Origin: Hypoxylon rubiginosum
Taxonomy: Eukaryota > Ascomycota > Sordariomycetes > Xylariales > Hypoxylaceae
Length of the DNA: 64,000 nucleotides
Reading direction: 5' to 3'
Assembly: GCA_902806565.1 (NCBI GenBank)
Contig: CADCXA010000050.1
Coordinates: 310,001-374,000 of the forward strand
The notes beneath the pieces were generated by a model that was not told the origin of the DNA, ran no database searches, and worked only from the letters and a program-made list of their open reading frames with translations. Shown piece after piece: positions 34,856 to 45,616 of the stretch. Within the stretch, counting starts at the first letter, position 1; each line of letters begins with the position of its first letter. A program made the position numbers and the translations under genes.

Positions 34856-36346
34856 ATGAGTCCTAGCGCGCTGAATGGTGAGGCTTCTGTGGGTCCCGAG
34901 GGACCTCGTCAGAGGAGCAGGGCCACCGCCGACACCGTACGCGTTGGCTGCATCGCTATGGTCGAGAAGGACGGGCAGGCTCGTCGCGCCGAAATCCTCA
35001 GTATACGAGACACGAAGAGCGGTCGCCAATGCTACTGCAACTTCGACAACTTCAACAAGCGACTTGACGAGTGGGTGCCCGTCAAACGAATAGACTTCGA
35101 GCAGGATGTCGAATGGCCGAATCCCGATAAGGACAAACCTAAAGAAGGGAAAGGCAAAAATTCTACCGCGCCCAAGCGCAAAGTGGGCGGAAACAAATCG
35201 CAGAAGAGGCTGGGAAAGAGAGAACAGTCTGTCGTGTCCGAAGCCGTCACGCCTCATCCGTGGGCCGAGTTAGTAGATGGCCAACCGCAGTTGAAAGCGC
35301 CATCAACGCCACGAGATATCGAGTTCAAGGCCGGAGAGACACCCGTCACGAATGGTGATGAAATGGACGTAGACGATGATGAACAAGCACCAGCCGTTAA
35401 GAAAGAGGATGGGTTCAGTCGGGAAGCTGAGATCGAGAAGCTACGTACGGGTGGTTCCATGACACAGAATCCTACCGAACTGGCGCGAATACGAAACATA
35501 TCCAAGGTCCAATTCGGACAGTGGGACCTGTTCCCCTGGTACTTCTCGCCATATCCGGAAGCCTTCACTCAGGAAGATGTCATATTCATTTGCGAATTCT
35601 GTCTGAGCTACTACGGCGACAAGAAATCCTTCTACCGCCATCGACACAAATGCACTTTACAGCACCCTCCCGGAAACGAGATATACCGAGACGACTATGT
35701 ATCGTTCTTCGAGATCGACGGTCGCCGACAGCGAACCTGGTGTCGTAATCTGTGTTTATTGTCCAAGATGTTCCTCGATCACAAGACCCTCTACTACGAC
35801 GTAGACCCCTTCCTGTTCTACGTGATGACACAGAAGAGCGAGAAAGGCCACCACCTTGTAGGTTACTTCTCCAAGGAAAAGGAAAGCGCCGATGGATACA
35901 ACGTCGCTTGTATCCTCACCCTGCCTCAGTACCAGCGAAAAGGGTTTGGCAGATTGTTGATCCAGTTCTCGTACGAGCTATCTAAGATTGAAGGCAAGCT
36001 AGGGTCCCCCGAGAAGCCCTTATCCGATTTGGGTCTCCTCAGTTACCGGCAATACTGGTCTGAGAACATTCTGGAGCTGCTGCTGGAATGCAACGAGAGG
36101 GACGAGAAGTCGAGCATTGAACAGATCTCGACTTCGCTAGCCATGACCACGCAAGACGTAGAGCACACCCTACAGGCGCTTAGGATGCAGGTATACCACA
36201 AGGGCGAGCACAAGCTAGTCATTCCCGAGTCGATGATCAAGCAGCGCGAAAAAGCTAAGCTGAAGAAGAAGCGCTACATCTCCCCCGAAAGGATTCAGTG
36301 GAAGCCTCCGGTCTTTACTGCCTCGTCGCGGACTTGGGGTTGGTAG
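34856..36346 (+). CDS. ESA1: MYST histone acetyltransferase Esa1 (NuA4 catalytic subunit)
   Basis: Single-exon gene of 496 aa. Esa1 acetylates histones H4 and H2A as the catalytic subunit of NuA4. The N-terminal chromo-barrel domain is visible (VRVGCIAMVEKDG to FNKRLDEWVPVKRID, about residues 28-82). After a Lys-rich, acidic linker comes the MYST domain: the C2HC zinc finger (FICEFCLSYYG ... HRHKC), MFLDHKTLYYDVDPFLFYV with the autoacetylated Lys, the catalytic Cys region ADGYNVACILTLPQYQRKGFG with the acetyl-CoA loop QRKGFG, and the catalytic Glu in GSPEKPLSDLG. The C-terminus ends in WKPPVF plus a short tail. All key residues are present and the length is normal. Confidence 0.96.
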   Translation: MSPSALNGEASVGPEGPRQRSRATADTVRVGCIAMVEKDGQARRAEILSIRDTKSGRQCYCNFDNFNKRLDEWVPVKRIDFEQDVEWPNPDKDKPKEGKGKNSTAPKRKVGGNKSQKRLGKREQSVVSEAVTPHPWAELVDGQPQLKAPSTPRDIEFKAGETPVTNGDEMDVDDDEQAPAVKKEDGFSREAEIEKLRTGGSMTQNPTELARIRNISKVQFGQWDLFPWYFSPYPEAFTQEDVIFICEFCLSYYGDKKSFYRHRHKCTLQHPPGNEIYRDDYVSFFEIDGRRQRTWCRNLCLLSKMFLDHKTLYYDVDPFLFYVMTQKSEKGHHLVGYFSKEKESADGYNVACILTLPQYQRKGFGRLLIQFSYELSKIEGKLGSPEKPLSDLGLLSYRQYWSENILELLLECNERDEKSSIEQISTSLAMTTQDVEHTLQALRMQVYHKGEHKLVIPESMIKQREKAKLKKKRYISPERIQWKPPVFTASSRTWGW

Positions 36347-37131
36347 TCTCGATCCTGATTGTATCGCCAGGGAGGAGAGAGGGGAGACTTACTGTGGTCT
36401 CCGCGTGCGAAGTGGATTATTGAAGGGAAATTCAATATCCCCAAATGGCGTTATTAGGAGTGGCCATTATCACTAGATACCCAAATGTTAACAGCAGATT
36501 GCTTTCTAACTGTATTCCCATCCACTACTATCGTGATACGCCACCTCACTGAGACTTGTCTCGCTGAGTGTTGGTCCTTTTGTAAAACTTTCCCCAATGC
36601 CCTCGGCATGGATATCTATTATAAAATTTCTAAGGACCATGTCATTCCACGAAGTAGCTTGAGATCCTTTGGAAGCTACAGAGAAATGAACGGCTAAGTA
36701 GGTGTTCAAGCAGGCATCATCGTTGACTGTTGAGACGACTATAGATAGGCCATTTCCCTATTTTTGGTTAACACTGACCGGTGAAATGCTATACGACCTC
36801 GGAGTTGACCTTGGTGCGATGAATACAATGGCATAGCCAGTGCATAATGTCCTTAAGGGGACGCTTAGAAGATACTTGTAATCTCGTTATTTGGGTTATA
36901 GGTTACAGGCAAGACATAAGCATTCATATGAGTACTAGGTGCGAGTAAGTTGAATATAATGGTATAACGCCTCCCCAATGACAATGGTATGTACAAAAAT
37001 AAGCTATGCTATAACAAAGTCATCATGATGTCTCTTGCGTATATATATGATAAGCAGGCCAATGTAACATCGTTAATTCATAGTACTATCCTGCACCTAG
37101 ACATCCTCGGAAGTCGCTAATCGACAAGTTA
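36347..37131. other. Convergent intergenic region
   Basis: 785 nt between the ends of ESA1 and the GH125 gene. AT rich, short chance ORFs only. Confidence 0.45.
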
Positions 37132-38973
37132 TCATATTTCATAAGGCGTCACGGGCTCTTTAAAAATCAAATGTGGTTTCCTCTTGGCTATATCGAGAAT
37201 GGTTTCCGCGAATACGCCGTTTGCCCCTATAATGGGATTAGTACTTTCTATAACAATCAAATGCAAGGAGCCTTATTGAATCTTACAAGCGAACCAGCTC
37301 CTCGTATAGGAATGGAGTATATTGACATCAACACTCTCATGAATTAATCCGAGCTTGCTCGACCTTAGAACAAGATTGAGACACCCAGTAATCTCATCAT
37401 CATTATCAGACGTCTGAGCCTGAACAAGAAGACTCATTGGCCATGCATTGGAGAGCCCAACATGGGGTCCTTTTCAACGAGGTTAGCATAAGCCTGACTG
37501 GGAATGACTTAAGATACAACTAACCTCCAATACCTTGAAACTCCCTTCCTGTAAGGTAGTAAGGATTTGACTTTTTCGAGAGCAGCATGCGACGTGTATT
37601 CTGGTACGTGTCGTCGTCTGCGTGTACGAAGCCCATGAGTGGCAAAGCTAGCAAGGAGGGATAGTTTGCGTCATCCATCAGGATCGAAGATCCATATCCG
37701 TCCACCTCATACGCGAAGACATTACCAAAAACGCTGTGGCGGACAACGCCGTGCTCCCAGATACCGTTGGAAATAGTCTGGCTCCAGGTCTCGACAGTCT
37801 GGGCCAATACGTTCTTGCCAGCATCTTTGAGGATATTGGCGGTTCTTTTCAGCTCGACGGCAATCATTGCATTCGCTGGAATGAAGAACCCGAGGATCGT
37901 AGCGTCGTCACTCGGTCTGAAAGCGGATCGCACAAGGCCAGTGCCATTGTTAAGAGGATTACCCACGCCTCTTAGACTAAGGGTTTCCGTGCCTGTATTT
38001 GTATTGCGATTAAATGTGTATTCGTTACGGCGATACCGACCCGTTTCGGGTTCAAAAGTTGACATGGATTGCTGCTCAAGCACGTTCAACAGAGTTTCCA
38101 ATGCCAAATACCAACGCGGTGTCATGAACTCCTTGGATCCGGTATGGTCGTTGAAATCATTCGCTAGAGCAAGGAAATGCGCCAGAGAATCTAATTCGTA
38201 TTTGCACTCGAAGACGGATGTGGGCTCGTAGACAGGGTGGACAACATCGTCTTGTCCGTTATGAGATATTGGGAGACCGCTGATAGGGGGCGGCTGGAAG
38301 GCGTTGCAATATGGCGACTCGATGACATATTCAGACTGGGTATTGATGGCTCCGAGTATCAAATTATATATCGCAGGGTCTTTCTTGGCTAAAGGTTGGT
38401 ACGGGGAGAGTTGGTTGGTCGAATCTCTGAGCCATTCGGCAATAATATCTCCTGTGATAATGAAGGAATGCGGGCCTTCCCACTGCCCTTCATCGTACGG
38501 ACTCCTTTTAGGCTTCTTTTTGTTATTGGACCCAGTGGTGTGGAACTTGACGGTAGTGTCTGTCGTAGACTAGATACGTTGTCTCGGTTAGCTGTATGCG
38601 TATACCAAGTTGCACAAGTACAACAGTAAGAATATGAGCCCCGACTAACAGGAAAGGCATTCTCAAAGAGACGCGCTAGGTCTGGGTCCTTCATGCGAGA
38701 AGTCACATCCTGTATGACTTGTTCTATAGCATCTGAGTGAAAGGTTCGACATTGAGGGTGAGGTCGCTGGAAGGGCAAGGCAAGAGGGCCATCGCTGAGG
38801 GGACGATGCGGATAGGTCGAGTATTGTGTGTAGTCGGGGCAGGCTTCTTGGTATTCGAAGTCGTTTATGGGAATCTGTTCCTGGCCAAATGCCCGAGATC
38901 CCGATGCTAAAGCGAGAGTTGGCCACAAGCTCGTTAAGAGCAAGCTTGCGCCTAGACCAAGTGAGCCAGCCAT
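37132..38973 (-). CDS. Secreted GH125 exo-alpha-1,6-mannosidase
   Basis: Four exons (38973-38650, 38569-37525, 37469-37287, 37226-37132) join in phase to 548 aa. Glycoside hydrolase family 125 (former DUF1237) removes terminal alpha-1,6-mannose from N-glycans or fungal wall mannan. A signal peptide is seen (SLLLTSLWPTLALASG), so it is secreted. Family motifs: FIITGDIIAEWLRDSTNQLSPY with the probable catalytic Asp, SPYCNAFQPPP, FECKYELDSLAHFL, FRPSDDATILGFFIPANAMI, EVDGYGSSILMDDANYPSLLALPL, SNPYYLTGREFQGIGGPHVG and NAWPMSLL. The end (WANGVFAETILDIA ... PVTPYEI) comes from the two last small exons. Confidence 0.92.
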
Positions 38974-39710
38974 TGAGATGTGCGCGAGCTGCAGCAGCTC
39001 TGACTAAATCAGGAATTGGTCATGAGAAGAGACAAGAAGGTTAAAGACAAGTTACACGAGAATCTGGAATGGAATCTGAAGTTCACGGCTCGGAGTGTGG
39101 GCCGCCGCAACATGCAGGGTCCATACCTTGTTTCTATGAATGTGCTTGTCGCAGTTTTGCCGTTTGTCGCAGTTGGCCACACACAAGATACAGCAAAGTA
39201 GAAAAGTTGACAGGGGGCAAGGGAACATGCTGGCGGTTACCCGACTGCCCGATCCGACGGCAGCGGTTAGGTACGAGTTTAGAGGCTTACTGAGGAAGCC
39301 CCCCACAAAGTAGCGGGAATTGGCAGCTGTGGCTCCAAGCTCTAGAACTCTAACCCCGCTAACGTCATATTTAAAGATTAGGTACATACCTTATATATTG
39401 AACCTTCATGTCGTCTGATCGTACGAAGCTTACTGTGGGTTTAGACGGTTTAGACTGTAATCAGTGGGGTAGCTTATCGTAGTTGTGGTGTATTATTTAT
39501 CCTATGTATGTAGATAAGTAAGAGACATTTAAAGATGCTTCAAAAGCAGCCTCAGATGTCCGCAGCAGAAACCATCACGTTTTTCTCCTCGTCTGCTTCT
39601 ATTCCCCCCCATTGAGTCACCGCGATGGCCCACGATGTCTTAATAATTACCTCATCGCATCCACCGTAACCCTCGCAATAAAACTGCCAACTTATAAACC
39701 CTCATTAGCT
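38974..39710. other. Divergent intergenic region GH125 / PAN6
   Basis: 737 nt between divergent ATGs, holding both promoters. No repeat or extra gene is recognised. Confidence 0.45.
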
Positions 39711-40838
39711 ATGTCTACCTACTCGATACGCAGCGGCCTCGCAGGCTCGCGTGCCCTTAGCCGACCCTTCGCCCGAACGATGGCTTCGGCACGACGTCAA
39801 GCCTTTGAAACCATCCCATCATCTCCCATTCGAATCTTCCGTACGGTCGACGCTGTCAGAAGATGGAGGAAGCCCCAGTACCTCGACCATAGGATCGTTG
39901 GACTCGTCCCCACCATGGGAGCTTTACATGAAGGCCATCTGTCTTTGATCCGAGCTGCCGCCCGCGAGAGCCACCACGTCGTCATCAGCACGTACGTGAA
40001 TCCCGCCCAGTTTGGAGTTAAGGAAGACCTCGCCTCCTACCCTGTCACTTGGGAGTCGGACTGCAAGATTTTGGCCGAACTGGATCGCGAATTGGCCGAC
40101 GACGGTGGAAACCTCGGTCGCATAAGTGCTGTCTTTGCGCCAACTACCCCTGAGATGTATCCCTCAGGGTTCCCCGGCCAGGAAGTCGACTCCAAGGGGA
40201 GTTTCGTGGTTCTAACGCCCATCAGTGAGCTACTAGAAGGCGGTACTAGACCTACCTTTTTCAGAGGCGTCGCCACCGTCTGCATGAAACTCTTCAACAT
40301 TGTGCAGCCTGAAAAGGTGTACTTTGGCCAGAAGGATGTTCAACAAACCGTGGTCATCCGGAAGATGGTTAACGATTTCATGCTGCCAACCGAAGTTGTA
40401 GTCGGCCCAACTATCCGGGAATCTGACGGTCTTGCCTTGAGCTCCAGGAACGTCTACCTTGGCGAGCGACGACGTAGAATCGCCACGGTATTGCATCATG
40501 CGCTCCAGGCTGCCGAGTCCCAGTACCTAGATGGCGTCCTGGATCGTGAATCCATCCTAAAGGCTGCTAATGCTGTAGCCTCCGATACCCTAAGAGAGCA
40601 GTCGGCCTTGGCCCCCGAAAAGAGGGTAAAATACGAGATGGATTATATCTCGCTCGCAGATCCTTTCACTATGGAGGAGCTCACCGAAGTTGATCCAAAG
40701 GTCGGTGGTATACTGAGCGGTGCGGTTAAGATGCTGCCCGTCGAATCGCCTCAACCAGGTGAAGACTTGGGGCACAGTGGAGGGCCGGCGGTTCGGCTCA
40801 TAGATAACATTGTGTTGAAGCCATCTGTGGGAGTCTAG
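39711..40838 (+). CDS. PAN6: Pantoate-beta-alanine ligase (pantothenate synthetase)
   Basis: Single-exon gene of 375 aa. It condenses pantoate and beta-alanine with ATP to make pantothenate, the vitamin B5 step to CoA. Motifs: PTMGALHEGHLSLI (HIGH-like nucleotide site), STYVNPAQFG, RPTFFRGVATVCMKLFNIV, YFGQKDVQQ, and RESDGLALSSRN (KMSKS-like). KYEMDYISLADP marks the C-terminal domain. The ATG at 39711 is chosen; the frame upstream opens only at a non-ATG codon. The first 30 residues (STYSIRSGLAGSRALSRPFA) are basic and Ser-rich, so mitochondrial import is possible. A fungal insertion (ELADDGGNLGRIS) separates the two halves of the Rossmann core. Confidence 0.94.
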   Translation: MSTYSIRSGLAGSRALSRPFARTMASARRQAFETIPSSPIRIFRTVDAVRRWRKPQYLDHRIVGLVPTMGALHEGHLSLIRAAARESHHVVISTYVNPAQFGVKEDLASYPVTWESDCKILAELDRELADDGGNLGRISAVFAPTTPEMYPSGFPGQEVDSKGSFVVLTPISELLEGGTRPTFFRGVATVCMKLFNIVQPEKVYFGQKDVQQTVVIRKMVNDFMLPTEVVVGPTIRESDGLALSSRNVYLGERRRRIATVLHHALQAAESQYLDGVLDRESILKAANAVASDTLREQSALAPEKRVKYEMDYISLADPFTMEELTEVDPKVGGILSGAVKMLPVESPQPGEDLGHSGGPAVRLIDNIVLKPSVGV

Positions 40839-41690
40839 ATTAGATCTATTTTTACATATACCCAAGAGCTATGCTCACCAACAGTCATCCATAGCTAGAG
40901 GGTTGACGTTGGAGAATGGCGAATACAACAAATTTCAGCCTCATACCCCTTATTATCTTATTATTGGTTGAAGTCACTCTTACCTACCTGTTTCCCTGTC
41001 CATTTTTGCTACTCATACCTTATACGAGCTCTCTAACTGCTTCTAACCAAGCTTCAATATCATTGGCCCATCCTAAACTCTCGAGGAAGACCCCAAACAA
41101 AATGAAAGAGAATGTAATTGGATCATAGATTTCTTCAATTCATTGTTTCGTCACATCATTGGAGCGGGAATGTGAGCCGAGATACAGCGCGTATGTTAGA
41201 TATTCATACAGTACGATTTCGGCAGCGATGGACCAATCTCCACTTGCAGATGCAGAGCCGTACAATAGACAAATAGACGTTCGACCGGTCAGTTTAGGAG
41301 TTTAGGGGGGTAGGTAAAAAGGTTAGAGTTCCCCGCAGAAACAAAACGAGACTAGACTATTCCGTCTCATCTTCGTCAAATTCGCAGCAGTCCTGCAGGT
41401 CTTCCATCGCATATAATAGCGTCGGAAAGCTCTTGGTGTCAACTGTCTCAGATTAGACTCGGATTCGAAACGTTCATAGGTAGTGAATCACGAACCTTGG
41501 ATATATAAAAAAGGGTCGTCTACACAATTCCCCTGTCGATCATTCTTCATCTCCAAATTGACGAACCCGATCGACCCAATTGACCGGCACTCACACACCA
41601 TCCATACACACCATCCGAACACTAGAACACTACAACGAAGTATAGAGTATAAAGAAGAAGAAAGGGACGTGGGGTTAATATACGTCACAA
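40839..41690. other. Intergenic region PAN6-ERG8
   Basis: 852 nt. The minus strand from 41550 to 41357 holds a possible two-exon microprotein, listed separately. The ERG8 promoter must lie here too. No other feature is recognised. Confidence 0.4.
41357..41550 (-). CDS. Possible 46-residue two-exon microprotein
   Basis: Exon 1 (41550-41496) starts with ATG AAG AAT and ends in a GTTCGT donor; a 53-nt intron carries CTAATC 16-11 nt before its AG; exon 2 (41442-41357) continues in phase as QVDTKSFPTLL and ends with the acidic DCCEFDEDETE and a TAG. The splice geometry matches the verified introns of this window, and the acidic C-terminus looks protein-like. It lies divergently upstream of ERG8, only 141 nt from its ATG. 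I do not recognise the family. An upstream in-frame ATG and further 5' exons are possible. A chance ORF cannot be excluded. Confidence 0.33.
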
Positions 41691-43336
41691 ATGCAGGTGC
41701 CGAGCTCAACTACGGCTGTTTCCGCCCCGGGCAAAGTACTCCTTGCCGGAGGCTATCTGGTACTCGACCGCCAGTATACCGGACTTGTATTCGGCTTGAG
41801 CGCCCGCATCAATGTCATCGCCCAGGAGATTCGGACGAGCCAGGGCGTACAGCTGAGCGAGATAATCGTCGAAAGCCCCCAGTTCCTCGAGGCTCAGTGG
41901 CGCTATGGATATCACCTCGCTCATGGGAACGGCGGCATTAAGCTCACGCAGCTGCAAGTGTAAGAGTATTTTATATTACTTCTCATTCCCTATTTCTTAA
42001 TTTGCATGCCTCTGAATGTCATGCTAGCAATTATGTGGTTTCAAGAACTATTGACACTTCACGGACATTGGCGTGGAAGCATATCTCATTCTTGATCTCC
42101 CCCTGTTATTCTCTACTACTCTCTTCACATTTATCATAAAATTTATGTCATGTCATATTTAACTACATCTCACACCTACTTATACATTTTGTGAACAGCG
42201 GCACGAGTCAGATAAACGCCAACCCCTTCGTGGAGACCACGCTGGCCTACGCCCTCACATACATCATCGCCGCGGCGCACCTCAAGCCGTCGTACGCATT
42301 CGCCCCCGCGCGGCTCACGGTCCTGGCCGACAACGACTACTACTCGCAGCCGCACTCTGCTACTTCCACCCCTTCTTCTCCTCCCTCTTCCTCCTCCCAC
42401 CACCGCTTCGCCAAGTTCCCCACCAAGCTAAAGGACGCCCACAAGACGGGCCTCGGCTCCTCCGCCGCCCTCGTCACCGCCCTCACCGCCGCGCTCCTGA
42501 CGCACTACCTGCCGCGCGCCGCCTTCGACCTGGCCACGGACGCCGGCCGCCGCGTCCTGCACGACCTCGCGCAGGCCGCCCACTGCGCCGCCCAGGGCAA
42601 GGTCGGCTCCGGCTTCGACGTCGCCGCCGCCGTCTACGGCAGCTGCGCGTACCGCCGCTTCTCGCCCTCCGTCCTCGCGGGCCTCCCCGAGGCCGGCGCC
42701 CCCGGTTTCGCGCCCGCGCTGGCCGGGTGCGTGGGGTCCGACGCCTGGGACACCGAGGTCGTCAAGGTAACGAAGACGGCAGCGGGGGCGACGACGGAAG
42801 TGCGCATGCCGCCGGGCGTCGCGCTCCGCATGTGCGACGTCGACTGCGGCAGCCAGACCGTCGGCATGGTCAAGCAGGTGCTCAAGTGGCGCGAGGCCGA
42901 CGCGGACGCGTCGCGCGCGCTCTGGGACGAGCTGCAGGCCCGCAACGAGGCGCTTGGCGCCGTCCTGAGCAGTAGCGGTGGCAGCGGCGACCGGAATACC
43001 GAGATCGCGCCAGCGGTGGCCGCGGTCCGCGAGCTGGTCCGGCGCATGGGGGCCGCCAGCGGCGTGCCGATCGAGCCCGAGAGCCAGGCGGCGCTGCTGG
43101 ACGCGCTCAGGGACAACGTGGAGGGCGTGTACGAGGGCGTGGTGCCGGGCGCCGGCGGGTTCGACGCGCTGGCGCTGCTGGTGCGCGACGACGAGGCGAC
43201 GGAGGTTCGGATTAAAGAGTTCCTGGCGCGCTGGAGCCGGGAGAAGGGCGGGTCGGTACGGCTGCTGGACGTCAAGGGGGAGACGGAGGGGGTGAGGAGG
43301 GAGGGGCTGGAGCAGTACGAGGGCTGGATAGCTTGA
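41691..43336 (+). CDS. ERG8: Phosphomevalonate kinase (Erg8)
   Basis: Two exons (41691-41959 and 42199-43336; 239-nt AT-rich intron) join in phase to 468 aa. Erg8 phosphorylates 5-phosphomevalonate in the mevalonate/ergosterol pathway. GHMP kinase motifs are clear: SAPGKVLLAGGYLVLD at the start, KTGLGSSAALVTALTAALL (ATP loop), GKVGSGFDVAAAVYGSCAYRRF, and the C-terminal VPGAGGFDALALLV. Residues around 160-180 hold a Ser/Pro/His-rich insert (SATSTPSSPPSSSS) in the usual loop before the GLGSS motif. Exon 2 is extremely GC rich with strong G/C third positions, which creates long shadow ORFs on both strands; exon 1 is much less so. Confidence 0.95.
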
Positions 43337-44240
43337 GGAACGGGGTTTGTTTTGCGGATAAAGTAAGGAAACGGGAAAAGGGGTTGAGAGAGGAAGGGTA
43401 TACTAAAATAAAAATTCAAGCCTCAACGGTCTTAGAATTAGGTTTACTTCTACTCCAGGAATAGGAGAAATATCTATCTAGTAGGTAGGAAATGCGAAAA
43501 TTACAGGTTGTCGGATGAAGCTTGAAAGACTTTTACTGATGATGGTGACAACAGGAGGCCAGGTACTTCCCTACCAGCCTACGTAGGGAACGATTCACTC
43601 TTTCGGGGGGAGTTTAATTCTTAAGGACATACACCACTCACGCAGCATATTGGGAAAGGCAAAGGTTAAAAAGGATGAGGACAAGAGTCCAGTAGTTATC
43701 AGATCTACTGAAAATATTGTGTCTCCGAATTCTCTCATGAAAAGCCTACCTCCTTATTAGGACCGAACGCCGTGCGTGCGTGCAACCGAGAAAGCCGCCT
43801 CCTATGAACCGACCATGCATGCCACCGATGAAAACCGTCCGTCATTTCATTACCTCCTAACGCCTCGTTTTGCTGGACAGAAGTAGAAAAAAGAAAAGCA
43901 AAGCTAGTGATATTGTACAGGTCTCAACCACCTCTGAACACATCCGTCATTCATTACCGCATCCGTGTGTCCGTGTTTGTGTTCGTTAATAATTCGGGTC
44001 CTGTCTATTACCTGGAGCAACGAAATAACTAGAAAGGTCGTAGGTACTGCGGATGTGTAGGTGAGTGTAGTCTTACGGATGCTACCTAGCATGGGGGGTG
44101 GCTAGGTGCAAGAACCAGCTACATTAGGTATGTACCCTTGCTGTCGAAAGGAAAGGTTAGGCTCGCTGGACTCCTTGAACGTCGGTGGGTCTTCCCGACC
44201 GCAGCTCAGACATCATGCCAAGATGAAGGCATTCCGAGTC
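43337..44240. other. Convergent intergenic region
   Basis: 904 nt between the 3' ends of ERG8 and the TPRK-repeat gene. Several TAGGTA/TACCTA words occur near 43480, 44040 and 44125. No gene is recognised. Confidence 0.45.
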
Positions 44241-45076
44241 TTAAACGCGGTTTCCGGCAGGTGAAATAGGAGGCGAAACAGGAGTGCTCGGGGTCACCTA
44301 TGATTCCGGTTAGCGACGAGGGAGTCTCAGGCGAACTACGATGGGAGGTCCTATATACAAGAACTCACCTTCAAGACAGGGATAGGTGCCAGAGTCGGCG
44401 GAGTCGGCGCCTTTCGGGGGGTGCTAAAGAAGGACGGGTCCGGGTAGTTGGGCGTCGGCGGAGTGGGGGCCTTTCGCGGGGTGCCGATGGAAGACGGGTA
44501 CAGGCGAGTTACAGCGCGCTCCTTCAGAACGGCGATCCTTTTCGATAGAGTTAGTACTGACTATAGATGCAGTAGCGTAGTAACATATATGCCCAGATCA
44601 GATCACGCGGTAGGATTTTGAAGCCAGGAAGCGGCGCAGATATGTTTCTTTCATTGGGCAGTATACGAAGAGAGAAACAAAAGAAAGGGGATTAACTTAC
44701 TCATCTTCCGAAACACCGGGCAGAGAGATGGTCTCGTGCTTGAAGTTGAAAGGAGCCGACTGCGGAAAGGTGATGTTAGCGATGACGTTTATTGAAAGAC
44801 ATGATCAGCAAAAGAAAAACAAAAAAGGCAAGGTGGCGAGGGTCAGTAAGTAGTAAGCATTGGGGTTGAGGCAGGTTGGAGACCTCAAAGAGGAAGTTGA
44901 CGATGTGCGTCGTGGGTTAGTGGGAGAATGGGACAAGAGAAAGAGAGAGAAAAGAAGAATTAAACACATACGATTTGCAGCGGCTGCTTCTCGGTGGTCG
45001 ACGGAGAAGTCTTGATACCAAAGCATTCCTGCAGTCTTGCCGTGAAGACGCGGAGAACACTCATGCAGTTGGCCAT
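44241..45076 (-). CDS. Small Pro/Thr-rich protein with duplicated TPRKAPTPPT motif, four exons
   Basis: Exons 45076-44972, 44759-44701, 44537-44369 and 44297-44241 all have GT..AG borders and join in phase to 129 aa, although no single ORF reveals the gene. The N-terminus is ANCMSVLRVFTARLQECFG; exon 2 codes SAPFNFKHETISLPG; exon 3 has VLKERAVTRLYPSSIGTPRK and a duplicated block in which TPRKAPTPPT occurs twice, 21 residues apart; the tail is TPSTPVSPPISPAGNRV. The two TPRK sites fit the CDK consensus S/T-P-x-K, and further SP/TP sites lie in the tail. No known domain; probably mostly disordered. A cell-cycle or kinase link is only inference. Confidence 0.7.
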
Positions 45077-45510
45077 TTTGACGGTTGAGACGCGAAGTGA
45101 GGAACTGATAATGATATAGAGAAGGCCACTGTGGAATGGGACGAGATGGCGCGAACTGTGTGAAAGTTGCGACGTGATGGGGAAAAAACGAGTGCCCTAC
45201 ACCATGCGAAAAAGATGCCAGACGCCAAGTGGTGAATTTGTTCGGATTTGGGAGTTCGCCGCACAAAGAAATTTCAGATTTTGACGGGCAGTAAGTAACA
45301 CGGTAAATTAATGCTGATGCCGCGTCGAGTCGCAGTTCAGTGACCTGGCAACCATAAAAGTATTTTTTTGAGGCGAAAATAAAAAGGTGCCTGGCAACGA
45401 CAAGACCCCAAGATCAAAAAGTAAATTAAGAGGTTTAAGATGGATCTTGGACCTGAGACGGTAGTGGAATGGGCGCCGTCAATCGGATAGATCTCCAAGC
45501 TGGGATTTCT

Positions 45511-45534
45511 GCAAGTGCAAATGCAAGTGCAAGT
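45511..45534. repeat. GCAAGT hexamer, four near-perfect copies
   Basis: Four consecutive hexamers, the second being GCAAAT. About 440 nt upstream of the TPRK-repeat gene start. Confidence 0.8.
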
Positions 45535-45596
45535 GCGTACAAGTATTTGGATACGTATACGTATACCAAGCAACCAAATAGGTACCAGGTAGGTAT

Positions 45597-45616
45597 GTAA
45601 GTAAGTAAGTAAGTAA
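45597..45616. repeat. GTAA tetranucleotide microsatellite, five copies
   Basis: Five perfect GTAA units directly after a GGTAGGTAT word. Confidence 0.85.

Noticed and set aside
42634..43419. 261-aa antisense ORF within ERG8, and sense-shadow ORFs at 42727-43295
   Set aside because: Ser/Ala/Pro-rich translation typical of antisense frames in GC-rich exons; the Erg8 frame has the GHMP motifs.
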